From Chryseobacterium cucumeris (GTDB taxonomy: Bacteria; Bacteroidota; Bacteroidia; Flavobacteriales; Weeksellaceae): a stretch of DNA of 64,000 nt. The position numbers were made by a program, and so were the translations under genes. This document shows positions 1 through 9,516 of the stretch, piece by piece; within the stretch, counting starts at the first letter, position 1; every line of letters begins with the position of its first letter. Below the pieces are notes generated by a model. That model had not been told where the DNA came from. It saw only the letters and a program-made list of their open reading frames with translations, and ran no database searches. The stretch covers positions 3,038,001-3,102,000 of the forward strand of contig NZ_CP068760.1 of assembly GCF_016775705.1 (NCBI RefSeq), in the 5' to 3' direction.

Positions 1-1
1 A

Positions 2-1201
2 CTTTCTGATGTTCACGAAGACGCTGCCACTTTTGCAGCAGAAGCGTTACTGAAGCTTATAAAAGATTATGAGATCAACCCTGAGGAAATGGCAAGAGTA
101 TATCTGGGAACAGAAAGTGCTGTAGATGCGGCAAAACCTACAGCTTCCTATGCTGTACAAATGGTAGAAAAAGTATTGGAAGAAGAATTTGGAACAAGAT
201 GTTTCAGAAACTGTGATGTGCTTGATATGACTTTTGCCTGCGTAGGGGGAGTAGATGCTTTACACAATGCTCTGGACTTTGTGAGGGTAAATCCTGATAA
301 AAAAGCAGTTGTGATAGCCAGTGATTATGCAAAATATGAATTGGCTTCTTCAGGAGAATATACACAGGGAGGTGGCGCGGTAGCCCTTTTGGTTTCATCC
401 AAACCGGACCTTCTTGAAATTGAAAATAATTGGGGAGTTGCTTCAGAAAGTGTTTTTGATTTTTTCAAACCCAGAAGATCATATAAAAAAGAAGACTTGA
501 ATGGGGCCCCTGAAACATATCCAGAAAAGATTGAAATTTTTACAGATGAGCCTGTTTTTGACGGACAATATTCTAACCAATGCTATCAGGATAGAATAAA
601 AGAAGCTTATTATCATTATAAAGAATTAACAGGACAGGATAGACCATATGAAAACTGGGAGTATATTATCTTCCATCTTCCTTATGCCTTCCACGGAAAA
701 AGAGTTTTCACAGAAATCTACAGTCTGGAGAATGGTCTTTCCTATGAAACTGCAGATGAACAGAAAGCAATCGCTAAGTCAGAAAATTATCTGAAATTAA
801 TCAATGATAAGATAGAAAAGACCCAGAGAGCTTCTTCTGAGATCGGGAATATGTACACCGCTTCTATTTTTATGGCATTTCTTTCTGCTTTACAGACATC
901 TTTTAATGAAAATGAAGAACTTTCAGGAAAAGAAATTGGCTTTGTGGGATATGGAAGCGGATCGAAATCAAAGGTGTTTGCCGGGAAGGTATCCGGAAAC
1001 TGGCGAAAAGTAGCAGAAAAATGGAATTTATTTGAAAATTTGAACAGCAGAACTGCTGTGGACTTTGAAACCTATGAAAAGCTTCACAGAAAGCAGCTGA
1101 AAGATTCTGTAAATAAAAATTACAAAGGCTTTGGACTTGTCTCTATTGAAACAGAAAATCCTGTTTTAATCGGAGCAAGATACTATCATTACCAGAAGTA
1201 A
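2..1201 (+). CDS. Hydroxymethylglutaryl-CoA synthase (5' end outside window)
   Basis: Condenses acetyl-CoA with acetoacetyl-CoA to HMG-CoA, the first committed step of the mevalonate route to isoprenoids; cytoplasmic. The frame is open from base 2 through the first ATG at 89, and the residues before that ATG (ending YEINPEE) continue the fold, so the true start lies upstream of the window. Counting from the ATG at 89, the catalytic triad is recognisable: Glu9 in LGTES, the nucleophile Cys51 in TFACVGG, and the histidine in IFHLPYAFHG near 198. The C-terminal part has the family's conserved glycine-rich GFVGYGSGS loop. The gene is followed by a clear intrinsic terminator. Its presence implies the mevalonate pathway, as is usual in flavobacteria. 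Certain at family level; only the upstream end is missing. Confidence 0.93.
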   Translation, partial: LSDVHEDAATFAAEALLKLIKDYEINPEEMARVYLGTESAVDAAKPTASYAVQMVEKVLEEEFGTRCFRNCDVLDMTFACVGGVDALHNALDFVRVNPDKKAVVIASDYAKYELASSGEYTQGGGAVALLVSSKPDLLEIENNWGVASESVFDFFKPRRSYKKEDLNGAPETYPEKIEIFTDEPVFDGQYSNQCYQDRIKEAYYHYKELTGQDRPYENWEYIIFHLPYAFHGKRVFTEIYSLENGLSYETADEQKAIAKSENYLKLINDKIEKTQRASSEIGNMYTASIFMAFLSALQTSFNENEELSGKEIGFVGYGSGSKSKVFAGKVSGNWRKVAEKWNLFENLNSRTAVDFETYEKLHRKQLKDSVNKNYKGFGLVSIETENPVLIGARYYHYQK

Positions 1202-1225
1202 CTATATTCTCAGTAAAATTGTATA

Positions 1226-1260
1226 AAAGCATCTCATACTTCGGGATGCTTTACTTTTTT
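1226..1260 (+). terminator. Intrinsic terminator after HMG-CoA synthase
   Basis: A 10-bp stem (AAAGCATCTC at 1226-1235 with GGGATGCTTT at 1243-1252, one G-T pair) encloses a 7-base loop and is followed by a T-rich tract, 24 bp after the stop codon. Confidence 0.85.
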
Positions 1261-1814
1261 ATCTATAGAGATATTATGGTATTTTACAGTTGGATTATTT
1301 GTAATTTTAATAATGAGACAGTCAAAAAACGACAATAAATGCTGTGTGAAATTCTCTACAATTCATTTGAACTCAGTAAACAGTAAATGAACGGTTTTTT
1401 TAATTGTTATGATGAATAAAAAATTCTGAAACAGGAATTCTCTGTTGGCAGAAGGCTGTTTTTTATATAAAATTTAAGAAGAAAGCCTGTTTTTCACTCC
1501 ATTTTCTTTAAATTGGTGAATTATTTATATGTATTTTTTACTTCACAATTTGTTATTAATGTTTATTTTTTTAATCATTTATTTTAAATTAATGAAAATT
1601 GATTTTAATTTTAAAATTTATTAAAATTTCGTTAATATACAAATTGACTTATTTTTTGTTAATTTTTTAAATATTTTCAAAATGATTTCTCATCATTTTT
1701 TTTAGATGAATGTGAATCTCTCTGTTCTGGAAGCGTGTTTTCAGCATTCAGCGAATTGATGTTATAGATATTTATCGACATATTTGTCGCTTGAATATAT
1801 TAAAATCTGTTAAT
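1261..1814. other. Long AT-rich leader region of the first SusC gene
   Basis: About 550 bp without a plausible gene. It is very AT-rich with many T-runs. Near its right end an inverted repeat CGACA-TATT-TGTCG (1776-1789) precedes the start; the core ACATATTTGT recurs at the same place before the second SusC gene (about 6630-6639), together with a common ATATTAAAAT-type stretch. This suggests a shared promoter/leader or operator inherited with the gene duplication. I could not assign an exact TAnnTTTG -7 box here. Confidence 0.5.
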
Positions 1815-4613
1815 ATGAATGTGAAGTTACATGTATTAAGTGCAGGAGCTTTGTTTTTTTTGGGACAAGCTGCTTTTGCGCAAAAATCTAAGAATGATTC
1901 TGTTCTGAAGGAGAATAAGATCGATGAAGTAATCGTTACTGGATACCAGAAGAAAAAAGCAGATGAAATTACCCAGGCTCAGGCTGTTGTTGGTGGTGAT
2001 GAAATCAGAAGAAACTCTCCTACAACATCTATCGGTAACTCTTTACAGGGTAGAGCTTCAGGGGTATTTGTACAAAGTACTACCGGGCAGCCAGGTGCTG
2101 CTGCTACCATCCAGGTAAGAGGGATTGCCGGTGTTGGTGGTTCTTCAGAGCCTACTTATGTAGTAAACGGGATGTATATGACTGCAAGACAGTTCAGTGC
2201 AATCAACCCTGCAGACGTAGAGTCTATTTCAATTCTTAAAGATGCCGCTGCTACAGCACAGTATGGTGCGAGGGGAGCAAACGGGGTAGTAGTAGTAACT
2301 ACTAAAGCCGGAAAAGCTGGGAAAACTCATTACTCATTTGAGACTAAATTTGGTTTTAGTGAAAGGCTTAAGGATAATAACTACACCATGATGAATTCAA
2401 GAGAGTTGATGGATTTCCAGAATCAATTGGGATACCTTGGATTTAAACCAAGATCTCAGGAAGAAATGGATAGATTGGCTGCTTATGATCATAACTGGCA
2501 AAAAGATCTGTTGAAGCCTTCAAGCATCCAGTCTTACTTATTCAGTGCCCAGGGTGGTTCCAGAGAGAGTACTTTCTATTACTCTTTAGGATATGATTCT
2601 GATAACGGGATTATCAGAGATATCGACGGACTTAAGAGATATACAGGTAACTTTGGATTTACCAATAAACTGAGTGAAAAACTGAACGTAGGGATTAACC
2701 TGGGGGTTCAGTATCAGGAAACTCAGAATTTTATGGACAGAAACAATACGCAGAACCCATTCGGAGCCATGTATAAATATGCTCCATATGAACCGGTTTA
2801 TAATGCTGATGGTAGCTATAATCAAACAATGAGAGCGGGTTCTAACGTTGTTGAGCAGATCCGTAATTACAGACTGGATGATCAGAGGTTAAGAATCCCG
2901 GTTACTTTATTCGCAGAATATAAAATTATCGATGGTCTGAAGTTTAAAACAAACTTTAACGGACTTTTCGATTGGTACATGGGAACTCAGTGGTTGAAGA
3001 AAGGCTCAAACCTTGATTTAACGTTAAACAACAAAATTCCTACAGGGTCATTGAACAAAAATTCATTCTACACATTTAACTATACCTGGAACAACTCCAT
3101 TAACTATAAAAAGTCATACGGAAGCCACAACTTCGATTTCTTAGGATTTATCGAATATAACGATAACTACAACGAAACGATGAATGGAGGGGCTTACGGA
3201 TTGAAATCTCCGGTAATCAATGTTCCATCTATTACTACACCTTCAGATAGAAATACATTTACTGGAGTTAAAGTAAGAAATACTTTATTCAGTTTAGCGG
3301 GGATGTTAAACTATGACTATGAAGGTAGATATTTGGTAACAGGATCGTTGAGAAGAGATGCTTCTTCAAGATTTGGTGCCAATAACCAAAGTGGTATTTT
3401 CTGGTCTGCAAGTGCAGCCTGGAATATCGCGAAGGAAGACTTCATGAAAGGTGGGTTTATTAATGATTTAAAGCTTAGAGGATCTTACGGTACTACAGGT
3501 AATGATGGTACTTTACCTGATTATTATAATGTCAATAATATCAGCTACGGTTTATATGGTGCTAACGGTACTTCTTATCCGGGAACAGTTTCAAAAGGTG
3601 ATTATATTATTGGTAACAGCAATCTTAAATGGGAGTCTAATGCGATTACCAACTTAGGAGTTGATTTTACGATGTGGAACAGAAGAATTCGCGGATCCGT
3701 AGAAGTATATCAGAACAAGAGAAAAGATTTCGTACAGCTTGTACCTTTGGATAAACAGGAAGGTGGATACTACCAGTATATCAATGCAGGAGACATGTCT
3801 CAGAAAGGACTTGAAGTTGAACTTAGTGTAGATGTGATCAAACAAAAAGATTTCCAATGGAATCTACATGCTAACATCTCTTTCCAGAAGTCTGTTCTTG
3901 ACAGGCTAGCAGGTGACCAGACAGAAAGAAATTTAGGATATACTTATCTTAAAGTAGGTGAAACTCCATATGTATTCTATAATGTTAGGTTTGCAGGAGT
4001 AGATCCAAGTAACGGAAAAGCATTATATTATGATAAAGCTGGAAACGTTACGGATGTTTACAGTGCTTCAAATGCTGTTCCTCTCACTGATAAGTCTCCA
4101 TTCCCAAAAAGTTTTGGTGGATTCGGAACTACAGTTCAGTACAAAGGACTTGATTTCAGTGCAGATTTTGCATTTAAGCTGGGCGGATATACTTATAACA
4201 ACATGTATTTTGCCGCTGTTAATCCAACTTTGGCTGTTGCAGGTAGAAATATGGCACAGGCTGCTGCTCAGGTTTGGCAAAATCCTGGAGACACAGGAGT
4301 ATTCCAGAAAGTTGACTCAAATGGTATGCGTGATTCTGATCAGTGGATTGAAAAATCAGATTACCTGAGATTAAGATCACTTACATTAGGATATACATTT
4401 GATAAAGCATTCCTTGGAGAAGGATCGCCAATTAATAAGCTAAGAGCATATGTACAGGGGCAAAATTTATTTACGGTAACTAAATTCCACGGAGAACCTG
4501 AAGTTTCTGTAGGATCCGCTGACTCATCATCATTATTTGTTCCCGGATCATTTAACCTTTATACTTATCCTGCTGTCAGAACAATCCTGGTAGGATTGCA
4601 ATTAGAATTTTAA
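1815..4613 (+). CDS. SusC/RagA-family TonB-dependent receptor, paralog 1
   Basis: Outer-membrane TonB-dependent barrel that, with its SusD partner, imports an oligomeric nutrient whose identity the sequence does not reveal. I place the start at ATG 1815 rather than TTG 1791, because the protein then begins MNVKLHVLSAGALFF, matching the second copy (MNVKLYALSVGVLFF), and gives a clean signal peptide ending at Ala22 (AAFAQ). A TonB-box-like DEVIVTGY lies at residues 37-44. The plug domain follows, with the family signatures of a GRASGVFV / QVRGI segment and an ILKDAAATAQYGARGANGV-type segment, then a ~700-residue barrel ending in aromatic QLEF. The N-terminal carboxypeptidase-regulatory-like domain common in SusC proteins is absent. 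The SusD start is 14 bp downstream. No sigma/anti-sigma pair is adjacent. Confidence 0.93.
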   Translation: MNVKLHVLSAGALFFLGQAAFAQKSKNDSVLKENKIDEVIVTGYQKKKADEITQAQAVVGGDEIRRNSPTTSIGNSLQGRASGVFVQSTTGQPGAAATIQVRGIAGVGGSSEPTYVVNGMYMTARQFSAINPADVESISILKDAAATAQYGARGANGVVVVTTKAGKAGKTHYSFETKFGFSERLKDNNYTMMNSRELMDFQNQLGYLGFKPRSQEEMDRLAAYDHNWQKDLLKPSSIQSYLFSAQGGSRESTFYYSLGYDSDNGIIRDIDGLKRYTGNFGFTNKLSEKLNVGINLGVQYQETQNFMDRNNTQNPFGAMYKYAPYEPVYNADGSYNQTMRAGSNVVEQIRNYRLDDQRLRIPVTLFAEYKIIDGLKFKTNFNGLFDWYMGTQWLKKGSNLDLTLNNKIPTGSLNKNSFYTFNYTWNNSINYKKSYGSHNFDFLGFIEYNDNYNETMNGGAYGLKSPVINVPSITTPSDRNTFTGVKVRNTLFSLAGMLNYDYEGRYLVTGSLRRDASSRFGANNQSGIFWSASAAWNIAKEDFMKGGFINDLKLRGSYGTTGNDGTLPDYYNVNNISYGLYGANGTSYPGTVSKGDYIIGNSNLKWESNAITNLGVDFTMWNRRIRGSVEVYQNKRKDFVQLVPLDKQEGGYYQYINAGDMSQKGLEVELSVDVIKQKDFQWNLHANISFQKSVLDRLAGDQTERNLGYTYLKVGETPYVFYNVRFAGVDPSNGKALYYDKAGNVTDVYSASNAVPLTDKSPFPKSFGGFGTTVQYKGLDFSADFAFKLGGYTYNNMYFAAVNPTLAVAGRNMAQAAAQVWQNPGDTGVFQKVDSNGMRDSDQWIEKSDYLRLRSLTLGYTFDKAFLGEGSPINKLRAYVQGQNLFTVTKFHGEPEVSVGSADSSSLFVPGSFNLYTYPAVRTILVGLQLEF

Positions 4614-4627
4614 TATTGAATAGCTTT

Positions 4628-6091
4628 ATGAAAAAGAATATAATAAAAATAAGTTTAGCTGCGTTAACTGCCTTTGTATCGTTAACGTCTTGTGACAGAA
4701 ATTTAGATCAAATCTCATCAATCAATGAAGATCAGGAGCAGGCAATGACGAGACCTGAGACCTTCAGACAGGCCATGGACGGTGCCTATACAGCGCTTAA
4801 AGGAGCTGGGTATTATACGAGTGATACAGGAAACCAACTTATCATGGGTGATCTTACCACTGATAACCTGGTTCGTACAACTACAGGAAGAAATACCAAT
4901 TTTGCGGCGTCAAACTTCGAATTCTCATCCGATAATTCACAGACAACAGGTTTGTTTAGTGCAGCTTATCTTGTAATCAGCAGAGCTAATTTTGTTTTGA
5001 AATATATCAATAACGGAGTATTATCCGGAACACAGAAAACAAATTTGGAAGCTGAAGCAAGAGCATTAAGAGCAATAGCTCATTTTGATATTGTGAGAGC
5101 GTATTCCCAAATCCCAACTCAATCTGCAGGAGCTAAAAATACGATCGGAATTTATTATTCTGAAACATATTCTCCTTTAAGTAATACATCATCCCGAAAT
5201 CTTACTGTTGATCAGGTATATGATAAAATTACAGCAGATCTATTATTTGCTGCTGATAATATAACTCAGAATGATGCTGATAAAGGAAGATTGAGCAAAG
5301 CAGCTATATACGGATTATTGTCCAGAATTGATCTTTATAGAGGAGACTATGTTAATACTATCAAATATGGTGAATTAGCATTAAACCTTTCTCCAAGTAT
5401 CACAACATTGGATAACTTTACAAGAATCTGGAAAGAAAACGAAGGTATATCCAGAATTACTGATGGAGTATTATTCCAGATATCGAACTCTGCAGCCGAG
5501 CAAAATACGGTAGGAGTTGCATACAACCAGTCAGTTCCGGCTTTAAGATCAGAATTTGTTGTAGATTACGATTTATATACAGCTTATACATCAAATGATG
5601 TTAGAAAAGGAGCTTACTTTACTGTGGGTACATATAGCGGACAAAAATACAACCACGTTACAAAATATTCTGGTAATGGTGGTCCTTCTAATATTGTACC
5701 GGTTAAATATCTTAGATCTGCTGAAGTATTATTGAATGTAGCTGAAGCATATTACAGAACAGGTAATGGTGCACAGGCTTTGGTTCTATTAAATAAATTA
5801 AGAGCTGAAAGATATTCATCATTTACACCTGGTACAGAAACAGGACAGGCTCTTTTAGATGCTATCCTGAAAGAAAGAAGACTGGAGCTTGCATTTGAAA
5901 ATGACAGATGGTATACATTGAAGAGATTAAACCTTGCCGTTCAGAGATCAGGTAAAGGAGATCTTTTTGATGGTACCGGTACCCCTGCAGTTGCACAGAC
6001 TCTTGAAGCTGGAAGCTACAAGTGGCAGTGGCCAATTCCTATTTCTGCTATTCAGGCAAACCCGAATATTAAGCAGAATGATCAGTATTAA
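4628..6091 (+). CDS. SusD/RagB-family nutrient-binding lipoprotein, paralog 1
   Basis: Surface lipoprotein lid of the upstream SusC transporter; binds the substrate and closes over the barrel. Start chosen at ATG 4628 (not TTG 4616), giving MKKNIIKISLAALTAF and a lipobox LTSC with Cys22. The body has the alpha-helical SusD fold signatures: the early D(G)AYTALKG helix, RANFVLKYI, LEAEARALRAIAHFDIVRAYSQIP in the TPR-like half, and the C-terminal ERRLELAFENDRWYTLKRL motif typical of RagB/SusD. Length (487 residues) is normal. It forms an operon with the SusC gene and is followed by an intrinsic terminator. About half its residues are visibly shared with the second SusD at 9517. Confidence 0.93.
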   Translation: MKKNIIKISLAALTAFVSLTSCDRNLDQISSINEDQEQAMTRPETFRQAMDGAYTALKGAGYYTSDTGNQLIMGDLTTDNLVRTTTGRNTNFAASNFEFSSDNSQTTGLFSAAYLVISRANFVLKYINNGVLSGTQKTNLEAEARALRAIAHFDIVRAYSQIPTQSAGAKNTIGIYYSETYSPLSNTSSRNLTVDQVYDKITADLLFAADNITQNDADKGRLSKAAIYGLLSRIDLYRGDYVNTIKYGELALNLSPSITTLDNFTRIWKENEGISRITDGVLFQISNSAAEQNTVGVAYNQSVPALRSEFVVDYDLYTAYTSNDVRKGAYFTVGTYSGQKYNHVTKYSGNGGPSNIVPVKYLRSAEVLLNVAEAYYRTGNGAQALVLLNKLRAERYSSFTPGTETGQALLDAILKERRLELAFENDRWYTLKRLNLAVQRSGKGDLFDGTGTPAVAQTLEAGSYKWQWPIPISAIQANPNIKQNDQY

Positions 6092-6171
6092 TCATATTTA
6101 ATTTTGAGGGATCCTATTCTTATGGGAGTAAAATTGTATACTCGAAAATAATATATTTTAATATTAAAAGT

Positions 6172-6208
6172 AAAGGCATTTCATTATATGGAATGCTTTT
6201 ATTTTTTG
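6172..6208 (+). terminator. Intrinsic terminator after first SusC/SusD pair
   Basis: An 11-bp stem with two G-T pairs (6172-6182 with 6190-6200) around a 7-base AT loop, followed by ATTTTTT. Confidence 0.8.
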
Positions 6209-6663
6209 TCCTGTCCTGAAATAAGTTGACAGTTAGTTCGCTTATGTTGTGGAAGATCAGGAATTAAAAGTTGAAAAGCGAATGCAATGAAATGATGATA
6301 TTGGCTTTAAATTATGAGTCGTATTTGTGATATAAGGATAATTTTATTACTATTTTATATGGATTTTACCTGGGTGAAAACAGTATTTTATTTATTACAA
6401 TTCATTTTTAAACTGATTTTTTTAGTTAATTGTTTGCATTAAAGCTGACCTTACGAAATTTTTAAAACTTCTTAATATTGTGTTAATATTATGTTGTCCG
6501 GGATTTTTTTTACTTTTTTTCAAATCACTTCTTGTTTGATTTTTTAAAATTGCTTTTTTAACGAAATTATTGCACTTTAAATTGTTGTTTATCAGTTGTT
6601 TAATGTTTGTTTCTGCTTGCATTTATTAACATATTTGTCTATGGATATTAAAATGTGTTAAAT
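6209..6663. other. AT-rich leader of the second SusC gene
   Basis: About 450 bp with no gene I can support. The last ~40 bp resemble the leader of the first SusC gene (ACATATTTGT, then an ATATTAAAAT stretch and a TGTTA just before the conserved ATG), pointing to a common regulatory leader. Confidence 0.45.
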
Positions 6664-9504
6664 ATGAATGTTAAACTTTATGCATTAAGTGTAGGTGTTT
6701 TGTTCTTTTCGGGACATACGGTGTATGCACAGAAAACGAAAAATGATACCATCCGGAAAGAAATCGAAGGAGTTATTGTAACAGGGTATCAAAAAAAGAC
6801 CAAAGATGAAATTGCCCAGGCTCAGTCTGTTATTACGGCTGACGAGTTAAAAACCCAAACTCCCGCAACTTCTATAGGTAATATGCTGCAGGGGCGTGCT
6901 TCTGGAGTATTTGTACAGGCTAAAAACGGACAACCGGGAGCTGCTGCTGAAATTAATATTCGAGGTATAGCAGGTTTTAGCGGAAGTTCAGAACCTTTAT
7001 ATGTCGTGGATGGTATATATATGACAGCCAGACAATTCAGCGCAGTTAATGGAAATGATATTGAAAGCATGGTAGTGCTTAAAGATGCTGCAGCAACTGC
7101 CCAGTATGGCTCAAGAGGAGCAAATGGAGTGATTGTTGTCACTACAAAAAAGGGTAGAAGTGGCAGAACCCAGTATTCATTTGAAAGCAGGCTCGGATTT
7201 TCAGAAAAAATTTCTGATAAAGAACTTAATTTCGAAATGATGAATTCTGCCCAAAAACTGCAATATGAAAGAGAAATGAATGCACTCGGGCTTGGTGGGC
7301 TGCCGGTTTATACCCCTGCGGATGAAGAAGCTCTTCTGAAGCTAGACCATAACTGGCAAAAAGATATTTTAAGAACTTCTTTTCTTCAGAGTTATCTGCT
7401 TTCTGCAAGAGGTGGAGGTGCTAAAAATAAATTCTACTACTCTCTCGGATATGATAAAGATGATGGTATTGTACGTGATATAAATGGTCTTGACAGATAT
7501 ACAGGAAGGTTTAATTTTGAAAATAACCTAAGTGACAGACTAAAAGTAGGATTAGACCTGGGGGCTGCCTACCAGAATACTCAGAATATTCGCGACAGAA
7601 ATAATACCCAAAGCCCGTTTGGTGCAATGTACAGGTACAATCCGTTTGAGCCGGTATATAATTCTGACGGATCCTACAATATAAAACTGAGAGCAGGATC
7701 AAATGTGGTTGAATCATTAAGAAATGTGCCCGATATTGAACAACGATTAAGGGTATCCGGAAATATATTTGGGGAGTATAAATTCAATGACGGATTGTCC
7801 TACAGAATGTACTTTAATTCTTTATATGACAATCTGGTAAATACTACAAATGTTAAAAAAGGTTCACAGTTAGATATTACGACCAACGGAGCCAACGGAT
7901 TAGGCAAACTGACCAAATCAACATTCTACACATTCAATTATATTTATGGAAACCGGTTGGATTTCAGGAAACAATTGAACGATCACTATGTGGGTGCAAC
8001 AGGTATTGTAGAGTTTAGCAATGAATTTACAGAAGATATTACAGCAAGTGGTACCAACTATAAAAATCCCAATTCTGATGTACCTTCTAATACAACTCCG
8101 TCAGATAAAAATACCTTTACAGGAAATAAGATAAGAAGTACCCTGTTCTCATTATTAGGCCTTTTTGAATATAATTATCAGAAAAAATACTTAGTCACAG
8201 CTTCTATTCGTCAGGACAAAAGCTCGAAATTCGGTGCCAATAACAAATCAGGGATTTTCTGGAGCAGCAGTGTAGCATGGAATATCGGCAAGGAAGATTT
8301 TCTCAGCCAAAACTTTTTTAATGATCTTAAGCTAAGGGCATCTTATGGGATAACCGGTAATGACAGAAATATACCCAATTATGCCAATATAGGATATGTT
8401 GCTTATGGAGATTACGGAACAGGAGGAACAATGATTCCTACAGATGTTATAGGAAATCCTGATATTAAATGGGAAACCAACAGAACAACCAATTTAGGAA
8501 TTGATTTTGCATTTCTGAAAAGCAGATTCAGAGGTGCTGCAGAAGTATACCGTTCAGACCGTAAAGATTTTATCCAGCTCCTGCCTATGCCTTATGAATC
8601 GGGAAATTATTCTATATACCAAAACCTTGGTAATATGCGTACTGAAGGAATTGAGACAGAATTTACCTTTGATGTCATCAAAAAGGAGAATATAAAACTC
8701 TCATTACGAGGCAACGCTTCCTGGCAAAGAGCTAAAATAATTTCTCTTGATGGCATAAATACACGGAGAAATTTAGGTGAAACTTCTTTAATGGTAGGAG
8801 AAACACCTTATTTCTACAGGCTGGTAGAATATGCCGGAGTGAATTCTGCTGATGGAAAAGCACTATACTATACAGACAGAACTACCCCGGATAAAGGAGA
8901 AAATTTTTATTCAGTGAATGGAAGAACAGCCACAGATGTTTACAATGCCACTTTGGATAAAAAAGATATCACAGATAAAAGCCCGCTGCCAAAATTTTTT
9001 GGTGGATTCGGGCTAAGCCTTGAAGCTTATGGATTTGACCTTTCCGCAGACTTTTCTTTCAAAACAGGTGCATATACCTATAATTATCAGTCACAAATGT
9101 TGCAGAATCCTTCCAACAGAAAAAATAATATGAGTGTAGATGCATTTAATTACTGGAAAAATCCCGGAGATACCGATGTTCTGCCGAAGCCGACAACTTT
9201 AGGACTGAGAGCATCTGACCAGTTTCTGGAAAAATCAGATTATCTGAGATTCCGGACCTTGATGATTGGCTATACTTTCAGTAAAAAAAGTCTGGGCAAT
9301 AAAGTTCCGCTCAACTCATTAAGAATATATGTGCAGGCTCAGAATTTATTAACGTGGACCAGTTTTAAAGGAGATCCGGAGGTAGCAGTAGGATCCGGAG
9401 AGAGTCAGCTGCAGGCTGGTCAAACCTATGTGGCAGGTTCATTTGCACAATTCGGTTATCCGGCTGTCAGACAGTTTATGTTCGGTATTCAGGTAGAATT
9501 TTAA
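6664..9504 (+). CDS. SusC/RagA-family TonB-dependent receptor, paralog 2
   Basis: Second SusC-type receptor, a tandem paralog of the one at 1815. ATG 6664 is preferred over GTG 6655 because MNVKLYALSVGVLFF aligns with the first copy's N-terminus and yields a signal peptide ending YAQ near residue 23. The TonB-box-like EGVIVTGY is at 35-42, followed by the plug (LQGRASGVFV, then EINIRGIAGFSGSSEPLYVVDG) and a barrel ending QVEF. The plug and the RNNTQNPFGAMYKY / RNNTQSPFGAMYRY segments are close to copy 1, while several barrel stretches differ, including an insertion around YYTDRTTPDKGENFYS. It also lacks the carboxypeptidase-regulatory-like domain. This pattern fits duplication followed by divergence of ligand-facing loops. 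Operon with the SusD gene 12 bp downstream. Confidence 0.93.
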   Translation: MNVKLYALSVGVLFFSGHTVYAQKTKNDTIRKEIEGVIVTGYQKKTKDEIAQAQSVITADELKTQTPATSIGNMLQGRASGVFVQAKNGQPGAAAEINIRGIAGFSGSSEPLYVVDGIYMTARQFSAVNGNDIESMVVLKDAAATAQYGSRGANGVIVVTTKKGRSGRTQYSFESRLGFSEKISDKELNFEMMNSAQKLQYEREMNALGLGGLPVYTPADEEALLKLDHNWQKDILRTSFLQSYLLSARGGGAKNKFYYSLGYDKDDGIVRDINGLDRYTGRFNFENNLSDRLKVGLDLGAAYQNTQNIRDRNNTQSPFGAMYRYNPFEPVYNSDGSYNIKLRAGSNVVESLRNVPDIEQRLRVSGNIFGEYKFNDGLSYRMYFNSLYDNLVNTTNVKKGSQLDITTNGANGLGKLTKSTFYTFNYIYGNRLDFRKQLNDHYVGATGIVEFSNEFTEDITASGTNYKNPNSDVPSNTTPSDKNTFTGNKIRSTLFSLLGLFEYNYQKKYLVTASIRQDKSSKFGANNKSGIFWSSSVAWNIGKEDFLSQNFFNDLKLRASYGITGNDRNIPNYANIGYVAYGDYGTGGTMIPTDVIGNPDIKWETNRTTNLGIDFAFLKSRFRGAAEVYRSDRKDFIQLLPMPYESGNYSIYQNLGNMRTEGIETEFTFDVIKKENIKLSLRGNASWQRAKIISLDGINTRRNLGETSLMVGETPYFYRLVEYAGVNSADGKALYYTDRTTPDKGENFYSVNGRTATDVYNATLDKKDITDKSPLPKFFGGFGLSLEAYGFDLSADFSFKTGAYTYNYQSQMLQNPSNRKNNMSVDAFNYWKNPGDTDVLPKPTTLGLRASDQFLEKSDYLRFRTLMIGYTFSKKSLGNKVPLNSLRIYVQAQNLLTWTSFKGDPEVAVGSGESQLQAGQTYVAGSFAQFGYPAVRQFMFGIQVEF

Positions 9505-9516
9505 AATGTAAAAAAA

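Noticed and set aside
1791..1814. Upstream TTG start for the first SusC (and similar TTG/GTG extensions at 4616, 6655 and 32060)
   Set aside because: The downstream ATGs give clean signal peptides; for the SusC genes they align the N-termini of the two paralogs.
4030..4368. 112-codon plus-strand frame within the first SusC gene
   Set aside because: It is an out-of-frame overlap with an intact, conserved barrel-coding region and has no independent support.
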